Virus record (IMG/VR): IMGVR_UViG_3300008117_000488
Coordinates: 1-25,709 of that record
Strand: one strand, 5' to 3'
Source of the DNA: a virus
DNA: 25,709 nt
This document shows, piece after piece, positions 8,896-15,662 of this stretch. The translations under genes were made by a program, and so were the position numbers. Numbering within the stretch: position 1 is the stretch's first letter; each line of letters starts with the position of its first letter. The notes under the pieces are model-generated. The model was not told where the DNA came from, made no database searches, and saw only the letters and a program-made list of their open reading frames with translations.

Positions 8896-9905
8896 TCGTA
8901 CTCCTGGATGGCCTGGAGCAGCAGGCCCTGGGCGATGGCGCCGAGGGGGTCCTTTGCGTGGCGGACCTCGGACACCTCGAACGGCAGCTTCTTGCGGCGG
9001 GTCTCGAGGACCTGCTGGAAGAACTCCGTGAACCCACCCGCCATGCTCGTGCCGCCCGCGATGACGATGGGGATGGGGCGGGGCACGGCGAACTGGCCGC
9101 GGACGCGGGCGAACTGCGCCGTGATGTTGTCCAGGGTGTACTCGATCAGGCTCTTGTAGTAGACGGCGAGGGCCTCCTGCTCGCGCCCGGTGGGCCGCGT
9201 GAGGTCGATGCCGCCCTCCTTCAGGGCGCACATGCGGGCCTGGGTCGACCCGACGGCCTTCGCGGCACCCGCGTCGATCCAGTCGCCGCCGCGGGCGACG
9301 GAGAACGACATCCCCTCGATGGTGTTCACCGCCAGGGCGACGTTCGACATGCCGGACCCGAACGAGATGCCGACGCCGCTGAAGCCGTCCTTGGCCGTCT
9401 CGTTGAACACGACCGCCATCGCCTCGTTCGACGGGACGGCGCGGTACCCGCACTCCGTCACGATGCGGCCGAGGACGCCCTGGTGGTAGATGATGTCGCG
9501 GTCGGGCGCGTCCACGGGGGCGGCGGGAACCGAGTAGTAGCACGCCTCGTTCGGCTCGGCGGGGTCGCCGAGCACCTGGCGGATGAGAAGGCCGAGCACC
9601 TCGAGGGCGTCCAGTTCGCCGGCGGCCAGCAGACCCTGCGACAGGGGGCGGCGGGCCTCCTTGCCGAACACGTTGGCGATCTCCAGGGCCTTGTCGCCGA
9701 CGATGAGGAGTTCGCCGCCGCGCTCGAAGAAGTCCACGCCCGACAGCTTCAGCATCCGCTTCGCGGACGGGTCCAGGTCCAGGAACGCGTCGCGGACGCG
9801 GCGCGTCTCGACGCCCTTCTCTGTGCGCCGGGCGGACACGATGTTCATGGTCCCGATGTCGACGGACACGCCGCGGAACGGCGTGGTGGGGGCGGTCTTG
9901 CTCAT
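8892..9905 (-). CDS. Actin-like ATPase (MreB/ParM/Hsp70 fold superfamily)
   Basis: 337 residues; ATG 9905 has GGAG eight bases upstream. The three nucleotide-binding signatures of the actin/Hsp70/hexokinase fold are in order. Phosphate-1 loop VSVDIGTMNI has D16. Phosphate-2 loop GVGISFGSGMSN lies at 178-189, with serine where the usual aspartate would be. Adenosine motif VIAGGTSMAGGF lies at 281-292. ARGGDWIDA (204-212) and PSNEAMAVV (158-166) also fit bacterial actins. Length is right for ParM/MreB/Alp proteins. Such proteins bind ATP and usually polymerise to position or segregate DNA or other cargo. Here it lies inside an operon of virion-type genes, coupled to a small downstream gene and 18 bases after a Pro/Ala-rich one. 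It might instead be a non-polymerising member. Fold assignment is strong; function is open. Confidence 0.85.
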   Translation of the reverse strand: MSKTAPTTPFRGVSVDIGTMNIVSARRTEKGVETRRVRDAFLDLDPSAKRMLKLSGVDFFERGGELLIVGDKALEIANVFGKEARRPLSQGLLAAGELDALEVLGLLIRQVLGDPAEPNEACYYSVPAAPVDAPDRDIIYHQGVLGRIVTECGYRAVPSNEAMAVVFNETAKDGFSGVGISFGSGMSNVALAVNTIEGMSFSVARGGDWIDAGAAKAVGSTQARMCALKEGGIDLTRPTGREQEALAVYYKSLIEYTLDNITAQFARVRGQFAVPRPIPIVIAGGTSMAGGFTEFFQQVLETRRKKLPFEVSEVRHAKDPLGAIAQGLLLQAIQEYE

Positions 9906-9923
9906 GGGGGTGCTCCGTGGAGA

Positions 9924-10544
9924 TCAGTTCGAGGACTTGCGCCTGCGGGTGGCCTTCAGCGCGGCGGCGGCCTCGTCGAGGTCGGCACCACCCGACGACG
10001 TCTGCGCGACCGTGATGGTCGCCGCGTCGCCGGTGGGGACGATGTTGCTGGGGATGTAGACCGGGGCGTCGCCCGCGACGGTGGGGGCGGGTCCGGCCAC
10101 GGGACCCGACGGTCGACCGCCGGGTACCAGCGCCCCCGACTTGATCAGACCCTCGATGGCCCTCGACACCCCCCGGGCGATGGCGTCCTCGATGGCGCCC
10201 GCATCGACGGCGGGTGCGGCGGGTGCGGCGGGTGCGGACGGTGCCGCGGGTTCCGGCGGCACGGGGGCCTGCACCACCCACGGGATCGCCCGCCCGGACC
10301 GCTGGGCGCGGTTCATGCGGACGTTCGGCGGGGACGGGGATCGGCTCACGAGGCACCTCCGGGCGTACAATACCGACACCGCCCCGGAGCGGACGGCCAG
10401 CAGCAGTTCCACGGAAGACCGGGCGGACTCCGCGGACACCCACACCGATTCCCCCCGACGGAGGATGAGGCCCATGTCGGCGATCCGGTACTCGGGGCAC
10501 ATGCACTCGATGCGGGCTTCCCACTCGATGGATGCGTTCTTCAC
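9924..10544 (-). CDS. Pro/Ala-rich modular protein, probable virion or assembly factor
   Basis: 206 residues from GTG 10544, which overlaps the previous stop (GTGA). Residues 1-65 form a compact domain containing IECMCPEYRIADMGLILRRG, then helix and strand. Residues about 70-110 are a low-complexity Pro/Ala linker (APSAPAAPAAPAV). Next comes a helix (DAGAIEDAIARGVSRAIEGLI), a second linker, and a basic C-terminus (ATRRRKSSN). The layout of small domain, flexible linker and basic tail suggests a tether between two assembly components. It stands directly upstream of the actin-like gene, which may be relevant. No family was named. Confidence 0.65.
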   Translation of the reverse strand: MKNASIEWEARIECMCPEYRIADMGLILRRGESVWVSAESARSSVELLLAVRSGAVSVLYARRCLVSRSPSPPNVRMNRAQRSGRAIPWVVQAPVPPEPAAPSAPAAPAAPAVDAGAIEDAIARGVSRAIEGLIKSGALVPGGRPSGPVAGPAPTVAGDAPVYIPSNIVPTGDAATITVAQTSSGGADLDEAAAALKATRRRKSSN

Positions 10545-11107
10545 TTCTTCACCAGGTTCGTGAACTGGTTGAGGGCGGCATCCCCCAGGGCCTCGGCTGC
10601 GACGTCCGCGACGCGTTCCCGCGCCCGCCTGAGCGCCACGTCGAGGAACCGGTGTCGCAGGAACCCCGGGTGGACCCACGGCCGGTCCCCCGGACCGGGG
10701 GTGGCGCGCAGGACCACCGTACCGTCCGCCCGCTCGACCGGGACGACGGGGACGCCGGCAGCGCGGGTCAGCCACGGCATCGGGTACGGGGACCGGCCCT
10801 CGACGAGGGACCGGATGAACGGGTAGGTGCAGACCACCTCGACCGTGCGCTGGCCCCGGACGCGTGCATGGAAGGAGTCGAAGAACGAGTCCGTGTTGGG
10901 GAGGGTCAGCGGCTGGCCGTTGCCCCGGGTCCGGGGGGTGGCCTCCTCGCGGGCGGCACGCCGCACCTCCTCCTGGAGGATGGTCGACATCCGCGACACC
11001 AGGTCCGCCGTGGCCTCCGCGCCCACGGACCGCGCCCACGCGCCCATGTACGCCCCACGGACGCGGAACTGGACGACCTGGTCGGGCTTGGTGGGCTTGA
11101 ACCTCAC
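10541..11107 (-). CDS. Tail-completion-like protein, weak resemblance to HK97 gp10 type
   Basis: 188 residues from GTG 11107 (GTGA overlap with the 706-residue gene). The N-terminal half is helical and charged (TADLVSRMSTILQEEVRRAAREE). A central TDSFFDSFHARVRGQ...VEVVCTYPFIRSLVEGR resembles the pattern in gp10-type head-tail or tail-completion proteins. The C-terminus WVHPGFLRHRFLDVALRRARERV matches the 'HPGFLR, then long helix' ending seen in that group. The fit is by pattern only. Its place after a large structural protein in the same operon supports a role at the neck or tail end. Confidence 0.6.
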   Translation of the reverse strand: MRFKPTKPDQVVQFRVRGAYMGAWARSVGAEATADLVSRMSTILQEEVRRAAREEATPRTRGNGQPLTLPNTDSFFDSFHARVRGQRTVEVVCTYPFIRSLVEGRSPYPMPWLTRAAGVPVVPVERADGTVVLRATPGPGDRPWVHPGFLRHRFLDVALRRARERVADVAAEALGDAALNQFTNLVKK

Positions 11108-13224
11108 GTGCCACCGCCCTTGCCGCCGTACGTCGTGTTCGCCCACACCGGGGTACGGCCGCGGATCTCACGCCCGTCGGGGATCCGCGGGACCTCGGAC
11201 CCCATCGGGGTCGCCTGGTAGTCGAACCCGGTGGGGTACGGGTCCGCCTCGACGCAGGCGGACTTCTCCGGGTTCGTGTACCGCGTCTCGGGCCAGGGCA
11301 GTTCGTCCGTGCCGGTCACGGGGACGCGGTACCGGATGTCCTGCTCGTCGAGGTACTGGATGTTGAAGTGCTGCTGGAGGGGCAGCCCGCGCACCGACGG
11401 GCGGCGGACGGGGCCGACGCTGTACCGCTCCCCCGTCTGCTTCACGATGAAGTCGCGCTGGGTGATGGACGGGTTCTCCGTCGTCCACACCTCGTACTGG
11501 TGCTCCAGTCGGCGGCCGTTCGGCGTCTGCGTCACCCGCCGGTCGGCCTCGTCGGGGGCGATGATGATGTCCGTCGGGCCGTCGTACCCGCCGACGTACC
11601 CCGTGCCGAAGCACGTCACGCACCGCGCGGACGGCTGCTGGCCGTACTCGCGGGTCACGGGGTCCAGGTAGCACGGACACGGGAGGCCGGACACCTTCTT
11701 CTTGAACAGCTTGACCCGCTCCCCGCCCTGCTCGAGGATCCACAGGTTGCGCCGCTTCGCCTCGCGCCAGATCCAGTCGACCGTCTCGACCTCGGCCAGG
11801 CCGACGGGCGGGCAGTACCCCAGCGGGGTCTCGACCAGGCCCGACGGGGACGTCCCCGTCGGGTCGATGGCGACCGTCGTCACGCGGTAGAACACCTGGT
11901 TCGTGCGGTCCAGGTCGGTGGGGATGAGGTTCGCGTTGTACCGGTAGGTCAGCGTGACGGTGGACTGTGGCGTCGGGAGGACGGGGGGCACCCACCGCTC
12001 GCGGGACAGGTCCCACGTCCGCTGGTTGATGAGCGTCACGTCCCCCGTCGGGCCGAACACCGCCTGCACCGGGACGACGACGCCGTCGATCTTCAACGTG
12101 ACGTCGGACGGGGCGTTCGCCGCCACGGCCTGGCCGTCCGCCTTGACGACGGGGGTGAACTTGGCGCGGAAGATCCAGTCCGCGTTGTTCGGGTCCGTGG
12201 CCTTCGACAGCCAGTCCCCGTCCCACCGGACGACCTCCTCCTCGATGAGGGTGTTGTCCACCTGGTCCCGGTACGCCAGCGACCCGATGGGGACGCGGTT
12301 CACCCGGACGTACGGGCCGCGCTGCCCGTTGTCCGACCGGTAGATGTTCACCCCGACGATGGTCCACGCCGTGTTGTTCACCGGGGGGCACGACGCGTCC
12401 CCGACACCGTTCGACAGCGACGGCCCCGACAGCGCCAGGTGCGCGGAGTCCGTGGACATCGTGACGGCGTTGCCGTCCGTACCGGCGACGGCCGCGACCA
12501 GTTGCACGATGTCGGCGGACACGGTTGCGACGACGACACCGGTGAGGTGGTTGACTGGGTCGTTGATGGCGTCGGCGATGGACGCCGCCGTGTCGAAGTT
12601 CGTGGGCCCGACCCGGAACGTCCCCGGGCCGCGGGGGTCGACCGTCGCGGACAGCGTGACCAGGCCGATCGACAGGGTGTCGGCATCCGCACCCCCCGTC
12701 AACGTGACACCCGACGGGACGACGAGCGGCGTGTCCGTGGACAGCGTGACCCCGTTCCCATCGACGCCGTCGGCCACGGAGACCAGGGCCACCGTGTTGC
12801 TCGCCGCGACCGCTGTGGCGACCCCCCACCCGGACACGGACCCGCCGTTGATGGCCGCAGCGATGCCAGCCGCGACCGCCGTGGCGGACGGGCCGGACCC
12901 GTCGAACGTGTCGTCCCCGGGGACGGGTGCCGCCGCCACCGACGTCAGCACCACACCGCCGATGGTGACCGTGGCCCCGACGGGGACCGGCACGGACACG
13001 ACCGTCAGCGACCCGGATGCGCGCTGGAGCGTGTCCGGCACACCCGTCACCGTGACGGTCCCGCCCGCACGGGTCGGGACGATGGACCCACCCCCCACCA
13101 TGATGGTCGACGGGTCGTCCCACCGCAGGTCGACGTACCCCACGCGGAACGCGGAGAACACCTGGAGGTTCCGGGGCGGCCACGGGAACGACCCGGGCAG
13201 CGTCGTCCACCCGGCGACGCTCAC
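11104..13224 (-). CDS. Large modular beta-rich virion protein with a cysteine cluster
   Basis: 706 residues from GTG 13224, overlapping the TGA of the upstream gene (GTGA). Residues about 45-290 hold two copies of a beta repeat with a TAxxIAxAIN helix and a DGNxVTxSTD end. About 300-350 reads like a fibronectin-type strand pattern (VNIYRSDNGQRGPYVRVN, then SLAYRD). About 375-445 carries the VDG...VTL...TYRYN beta module also found in the sheath. Near residues 512-545 lies a cysteine cluster, PCPCYLDP...CVTCFGTGYVGGY, with two close cysteine pairs; the second resembles DnaJ-type CxxCxGxG and probably binds zinc. The C-terminal 170 residues look like a folded beta domain. A tail, neck or baseplate part is likely; the exact role is unknown. 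Confidence 0.7.
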   Translation of the reverse strand: MSVAGWTTLPGSFPWPPRNLQVFSAFRVGYVDLRWDDPSTIMVGGGSIVPTRAGGTVTVTGVPDTLQRASGSLTVVSVPVPVGATVTIGGVVLTSVAAAPVPGDDTFDGSGPSATAVAAGIAAAINGGSVSGWGVATAVAASNTVALVSVADGVDGNGVTLSTDTPLVVPSGVTLTGGADADTLSIGLVTLSATVDPRGPGTFRVGPTNFDTAASIADAINDPVNHLTGVVVATVSADIVQLVAAVAGTDGNAVTMSTDSAHLALSGPSLSNGVGDASCPPVNNTAWTIVGVNIYRSDNGQRGPYVRVNRVPIGSLAYRDQVDNTLIEEEVVRWDGDWLSKATDPNNADWIFRAKFTPVVKADGQAVAANAPSDVTLKIDGVVVPVQAVFGPTGDVTLINQRTWDLSRERWVPPVLPTPQSTVTLTYRYNANLIPTDLDRTNQVFYRVTTVAIDPTGTSPSGLVETPLGYCPPVGLAEVETVDWIWREAKRRNLWILEQGGERVKLFKKKVSGLPCPCYLDPVTREYGQQPSARCVTCFGTGYVGGYDGPTDIIIAPDEADRRVTQTPNGRRLEHQYEVWTTENPSITQRDFIVKQTGERYSVGPVRRPSVRGLPLQQHFNIQYLDEQDIRYRVPVTGTDELPWPETRYTNPEKSACVEADPYPTGFDYQATPMGSEVPRIPDGREIRGRTPVWANTTYGGKGGGT

Positions 13225-13499
13225 GGGTCCACCGTGCGGACGGACCCGTCGCGGCCCACGGCCCACCCGGTCCCGGCGGGGATCCCGAGGCGCGCGGCGA
13301 TGGACTCGAGGACCCGGGTCGACTCGACCTCGATGGCGCCCACGGACGCCACCAGGCGGTGCCGCTCGACCTCCAACTCCCCGATGCGGCGCAGGGTGGC
13401 GTCCATGCGGGCCTGGACGTCCTCGAGCGCCCGCACCTCGGACACGGTCAGATCCCCGATGGTGTGCGCGTCGGCCAAGACATCCCCCGCGTCAGCCAC
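13221..13499 (-). CDS. Small coiled-coil protein, first gene of the seven-gene operon
   Basis: 92 residues if GTG 13499 is used; a TTG seven codons in has a better ribosome site (GGGGG about six bases upstream), so the start is uncertain. Residues 18-70 form a heptad-like helix (VSEVRALEDVQARMDATL, IGELEVERHRLVASV). The last 20 residues, from LGIPAGTGW, look like a small turn-rich end. It leads the GTGA-coupled series 13499-7385. Upstream on the minus strand is CCTATCGG (13508-13501), similar to the CTATCG boxes before the tagged genes further right. Unknown function; a scaffold or tail-assembly helper is possible. Confidence 0.65.
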   Translation of the reverse strand: MADAGDVLADAHTIGDLTVSEVRALEDVQARMDATLRRIGELEVERHRLVASVGAIEVESTRVLESIAARLGIPAGTGWAVGRDGSVRTVDP

Positions 13500-13507
13500 G
13501 CCCGATA

Positions 13508-13542
13508 GGTCCGAAACCGCGTGGCACCGTGTATCGTACCGC
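13508..13542 (+). promoter_or_regulatory. Conserved promoter-like element, copy 2
   Basis: GGTCCGA (13508-13514) and GTGTATC (13529-13535), 14 bases apart. The small gene at 13553 starts 45 bases from the first box, with GGAGG at 13543-13547. The element fills the 53 bases between two divergent genes, so any regulator here could affect both. Confidence 0.6.
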
Positions 13543-13552
13543 GGAGGTGTGC

Positions 13553-13783
13553 ATGGCCGTGACGGAAGCGGAGTCGGACTTCATCGAGGAGCGCGCCCGG
13601 GAACTGCTCGTGGGGTGGGCGGACCACCAGGTGCGGTTCGGGTCGCTGGAGACGCGCCCCGCCACGCTCGTCGACCCGTACCTGACGGCGGCGGTCGGGA
13701 AGGGGTGGCTGTCCGTGAAGGGCGACCACCCGAAGGTGCTGGCCAAGGGGTTCGCGGCGGCGGCGGCCTACCTGCGCCGCTGA
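13553..13783 (+). CDS. Small protein, unknown function, single-gene island
   Basis: 76 residues starting MAVTEAESDFIEERARELL; ATG with GGAGG about five bases upstream. Helix, short strand (TLVDPYLTAAVG), GWLSVKGDHPKVLAKGF, then an alanine-rich helix ending LRR. The pattern looks like a compact DNA- or protein-binding domain, but no family is recognised. It is alone under promoter copy 2, and its last 16 bases overlap the 3' end of the opposing membrane protein gene. Confidence 0.7.
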   Translation: MAVTEAESDFIEERARELLVGWADHQVRFGSLETRPATLVDPYLTAAVGKGWLSVKGDHPKVLAKGFAAAAAYLRR

Positions 13784-14121
13784 ACCTTGCCGGACTTCAC
13801 GTCGCGCAGCAGTTCGTCGATCTGTTCGTTCAGTTCGTCCACGTCCCCCTCCCTGAGGAGGATGGGTTCGCACAGCGAACCCTCGGGCGCCGGGTCGGCA
13901 CCGACCGGCACCGACGCGTGCGCGGCCGACCCGGTGTCCCCGTCGGACCCCACCCCCGAGTGGGCCGCGCTGTCGCCAGCATGGAATGACTCGAACGGGA
14001 CCCCGCCCCGCTCGATGTAGGCGTGGCCGCTGAACAGCGCCGTGGCGGTGGCCACCAGTGCGGCAACACCCCCAGCGACGATGCCGAGGACGCTATCGTC
14101 CAAGGAGTGAACGAATCTCAT
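13768..14121 (-). CDS. Single-pass membrane protein with a long polar tail
   Basis: 117 residues; ATG 14121 has GGAGG five bases upstream. Residues about 10-32 (SVLGIVAGGVAALVATATALF) form one membrane helix close to the N-terminus. Next come about 50 residues of low-complexity Ser/Gly/Ala/Asp, and then a charged helix (DVDELNEQIDELLRDV). Starts 29 bases inside the preceding gene, so the two are probably co-translated. A holin, antiholin or spanin-like function is conceivable from size and topology, but no motif supports one choice. Confidence 0.65.
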   Translation of the reverse strand: MRFVHSLDDSVLGIVAGGVAALVATATALFSGHAYIERGGVPFESFHAGDSAAHSGVGSDGDTGSAAHASVPVGADPAPEGSLCEPILLREGDVDELNEQIDELLRDVKSGKVQRRR

Positions 14122-14401
14122 CGAGCCTCCCGTTCGCCATGTCGATCTTGCCTTCCAGCCGGGCCATGTGCACGGCGGCCTCCTGGACGTCCTTCTTGAC
14201 CGCGTCGAGTTCCTTCGACTGCTCGCGAAGTTCGTCGATGTGCATCTGCATCTGGATGATGCGCTCGTCCTGGAGCGCGTTGTTCACCTGGAGGTTGATG
14301 GCCCACCCCAGCAGGGGCAGCACGGCAAGGGACAGCAGGTCCTTCACCAGGGGCCAGAAACGGAACCCGTCGGGCGGCGTGTTGGAAGGTGCGGATGCCA
14401 C
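14093..14401 (-). CDS. Membrane-anchored coiled-coil protein, inner-spanin-like by layout
   Basis: 102 residues from GTG 14401 with GGAGG about five bases upstream and only one base after the previous stop. One hydrophobic segment (about 17-38, LVKDLLSLAVLPLLGWAI) is followed by a continuous amphipathic helix to the end (ERIIQMQMHIDELREQ, KKDVQEAAVHMARLEG). A short N-terminus, one membrane helix and a coiled coil is the layout of Rz-type inner spanins and also of some holin accessory proteins. The endolysin is about 5 kb upstream in the same direction, and a tiny lipoprotein is at 17467. Function is inferred from shape only. Confidence 0.65.
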   Translation of the reverse strand: MASAPSNTPPDGFRFWPLVKDLLSLAVLPLLGWAINLQVNNALQDERIIQMQMHIDELREQSKELDAVKKDVQEAAVHMARLEGKIDMANGRLDEIRSLLGR

Positions 14402-14402
14402 A

Positions 14403-15275
14403 TCAGCCTCCCTGGTACTTCAGGTAGCCGTGAAGATCGCGCACGGTGCCGGCGGCCTGTGCCGCCTTCGCCTCGAACCAGTCGGGAAGCGGCCGACCGG
14501 CGGGAACGGCGTCGGCGAGTTCCCTGGCCTGGTCGGCGATCTGGCGGAGGTACTGCGCGGTCATGTAGTAGCCATCGGACCCGGCCACCGCGTCGCCCTC
14601 GGAGGCCTTCCTGCCACCCCCCAGGGAATCCGCCAGGTGGGAGAGACCCACAACCTCGGTCCCCAGCGATGCGACCGCCCGTCCGACATCGCGCACGAAC
14701 GACGGGCCGCTGATGGACCGGGCCTTGTCGTCCTTACCCTTGTTGTCGGACCACAACTCCCGGGCCTTGTCCACTGCCTTCGACAGGGTTGCCTTGTCCT
14801 TGTCCGAGATCAACCCCTGCTCCGCGGCGCGGCCGACGATCGCATCCACCTCGGCGGCGTGCTCGATCGCCCGCTCCAGGACCTCCTGTGCCTTGCGATG
14901 CGCGTCGGTGGACTTCTTCGGGTCGCCCTTGTACGACAGGGCCTTTTCGGCTTGCTTCTCCAGACGTTCCAGGGCGGACTCCGCCGGGGCGAAGAACTTG
15001 GTGGCGGACTGGATGGACTTGGCGTCCTTCGGGCTGTGGGCCGGGGTTTTCTTCTTCGACCCAGAGTCAGAGTCCGAAGCACCCCCGTGGACCCGCTTCT
15101 CCCAGTCCTCCTTGGGCAGGGGCTTCTCACCCTCCTTCTTCTTCCGATCGACATATTCCTGGTACGACGCGGCGATCCGGGTCGAATCCACGGCGAGGAT
15201 CGGCAGCAAGTGTGGGCGCAGGTCGGGGCGACTGTGCGCCAGGCGGATGATGCGGGTGCGAAGTGCGCTGGACAT
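14403..15275 (-). CDS. Tagged protein (N-terminal IRLA tag), helical, unknown function
   Basis: 290 residues; ATG 15275 with GAGG 9-10 bases upstream. Residues 5-27 are the shared tag (RTRIIRLAHSRPDLRPHLL). Directly after comes YQEYVDRKKKEG.KPLPKEDWEKRV (about 38-65), a polar helix plus tryptophan motif. The rest is mostly long charged helices (about 95-190) and a more compact C-terminal helical part (YYMTAQYLRQIADQARELADAV). No catalytic motif was seen. It starts a four-gene-like set with the two membrane proteins downstream. A TTATACC box at 15307-15301 on this strand could be its -10. Confidence 0.72.
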   Translation of the reverse strand: MSSALRTRIIRLAHSRPDLRPHLLPILAVDSTRIAASYQEYVDRKKKEGEKPLPKEDWEKRVHGGASDSDSGSKKKTPAHSPKDAKSIQSATKFFAPAESALERLEKQAEKALSYKGDPKKSTDAHRKAQEVLERAIEHAAEVDAIVGRAAEQGLISDKDKATLSKAVDKARELWSDNKGKDDKARSISGPSFVRDVGRAVASLGTEVVGLSHLADSLGGGRKASEGDAVAGSDGYYMTAQYLRQIADQARELADAVPAGRPLPDWFEAKAAQAAGTVRDLHGYLKYQGG

Positions 15276-15296
15276 GTGGGGGAACCTCACCCCGTC

Positions 15297-15308
15297 GGGG
15301 GTATAACC
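15297..15308. promoter_or_regulatory. TATA-like box between divergent genes
   Basis: GGGTATAACC read on plus, GGTTATACCC on minus, in the 66 bases between the tagged gene at 15275 (minus) and the nuclease gene at 15342 (plus). It is nearly symmetrical and could act as a -10 in either direction. No firm -35 seen on either side. Confidence 0.35.
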
Positions 15309-15341
15309 GTCGCACCGACGGACGATGGGTAGGGGTAGGGC

Positions 15342-15656
15342 ATGGCTGGCAAGCACCTGTACGTCATCCAGTCGAAGGTCACCGGTGCCGTGAAGATCGG
15401 CAGGTCGGACGACCCGGAACGTCGGCTGCGGCAACTCCAGACCGGGTGCCCGTACGTGCTGCGCATCATCCTCGTGATGGCGGACGGGGGTGAGCGCGAG
15501 ACGACGGTCCACCAGATCATGCGCCGACACCGGACGCGCCACACCGTCGGCGGGGAGTGGTTCGCCGAGTCCGGGATCGGCGAGATCCCCGTCGACGTGT
15601 GGGAGAACGCCGCACCCTGGTACATGGAGGACCCGGACTGGTGGAAGCGGAAGTAG
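15342..15656 (+). CDS. T5orf172-type GIY-YIG-related protein
   Basis: 104 residues, a single small domain. HLYVIQSKVTGAVKIGRSDD gives the strand-turn-strand of the GIY-YIG fold, with R17-type arginines after KIG (PERRLRQLQTG). GEWF near residue 70 is the usual end motif of the T5orf172/MUG113 group. Family members are widespread in phages; a nuclease activity is assumed for some but rarely shown. It occupies a gap in the minus-strand virion genes and stops six bases before the opposing gene's stop. Ribosome site is a plain AGGGG about seven bases upstream. Confidence 0.82.
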   Translation: MAGKHLYVIQSKVTGAVKIGRSDDPERRLRQLQTGCPYVLRIILVMADGGERETTVHQIMRRHRTRHTVGGEWFAESGIGEIPVDVWENAAPWYMEDPDWWKRK

Positions 15657-15662
15657 CCGAGG

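Noticed and set aside
10346-10390. TATTGTAC box followed by GGAGG and GTG, resembling a promoter and start on the minus strand
   Set aside because: The frame upstream of this GTG is open and continues to a coupled GTG at 10544 with a compact domain, so the box lies inside a gene.
6848-13989. Long plus-strand frames at 6848-9031, 8958-10826 and 11368-13989
   Set aside because: They lie opposite the actin-like gene and the virion operon, have the same low-complexity Arg/Gly/Val/Asp composition and carry no recognisable motif.
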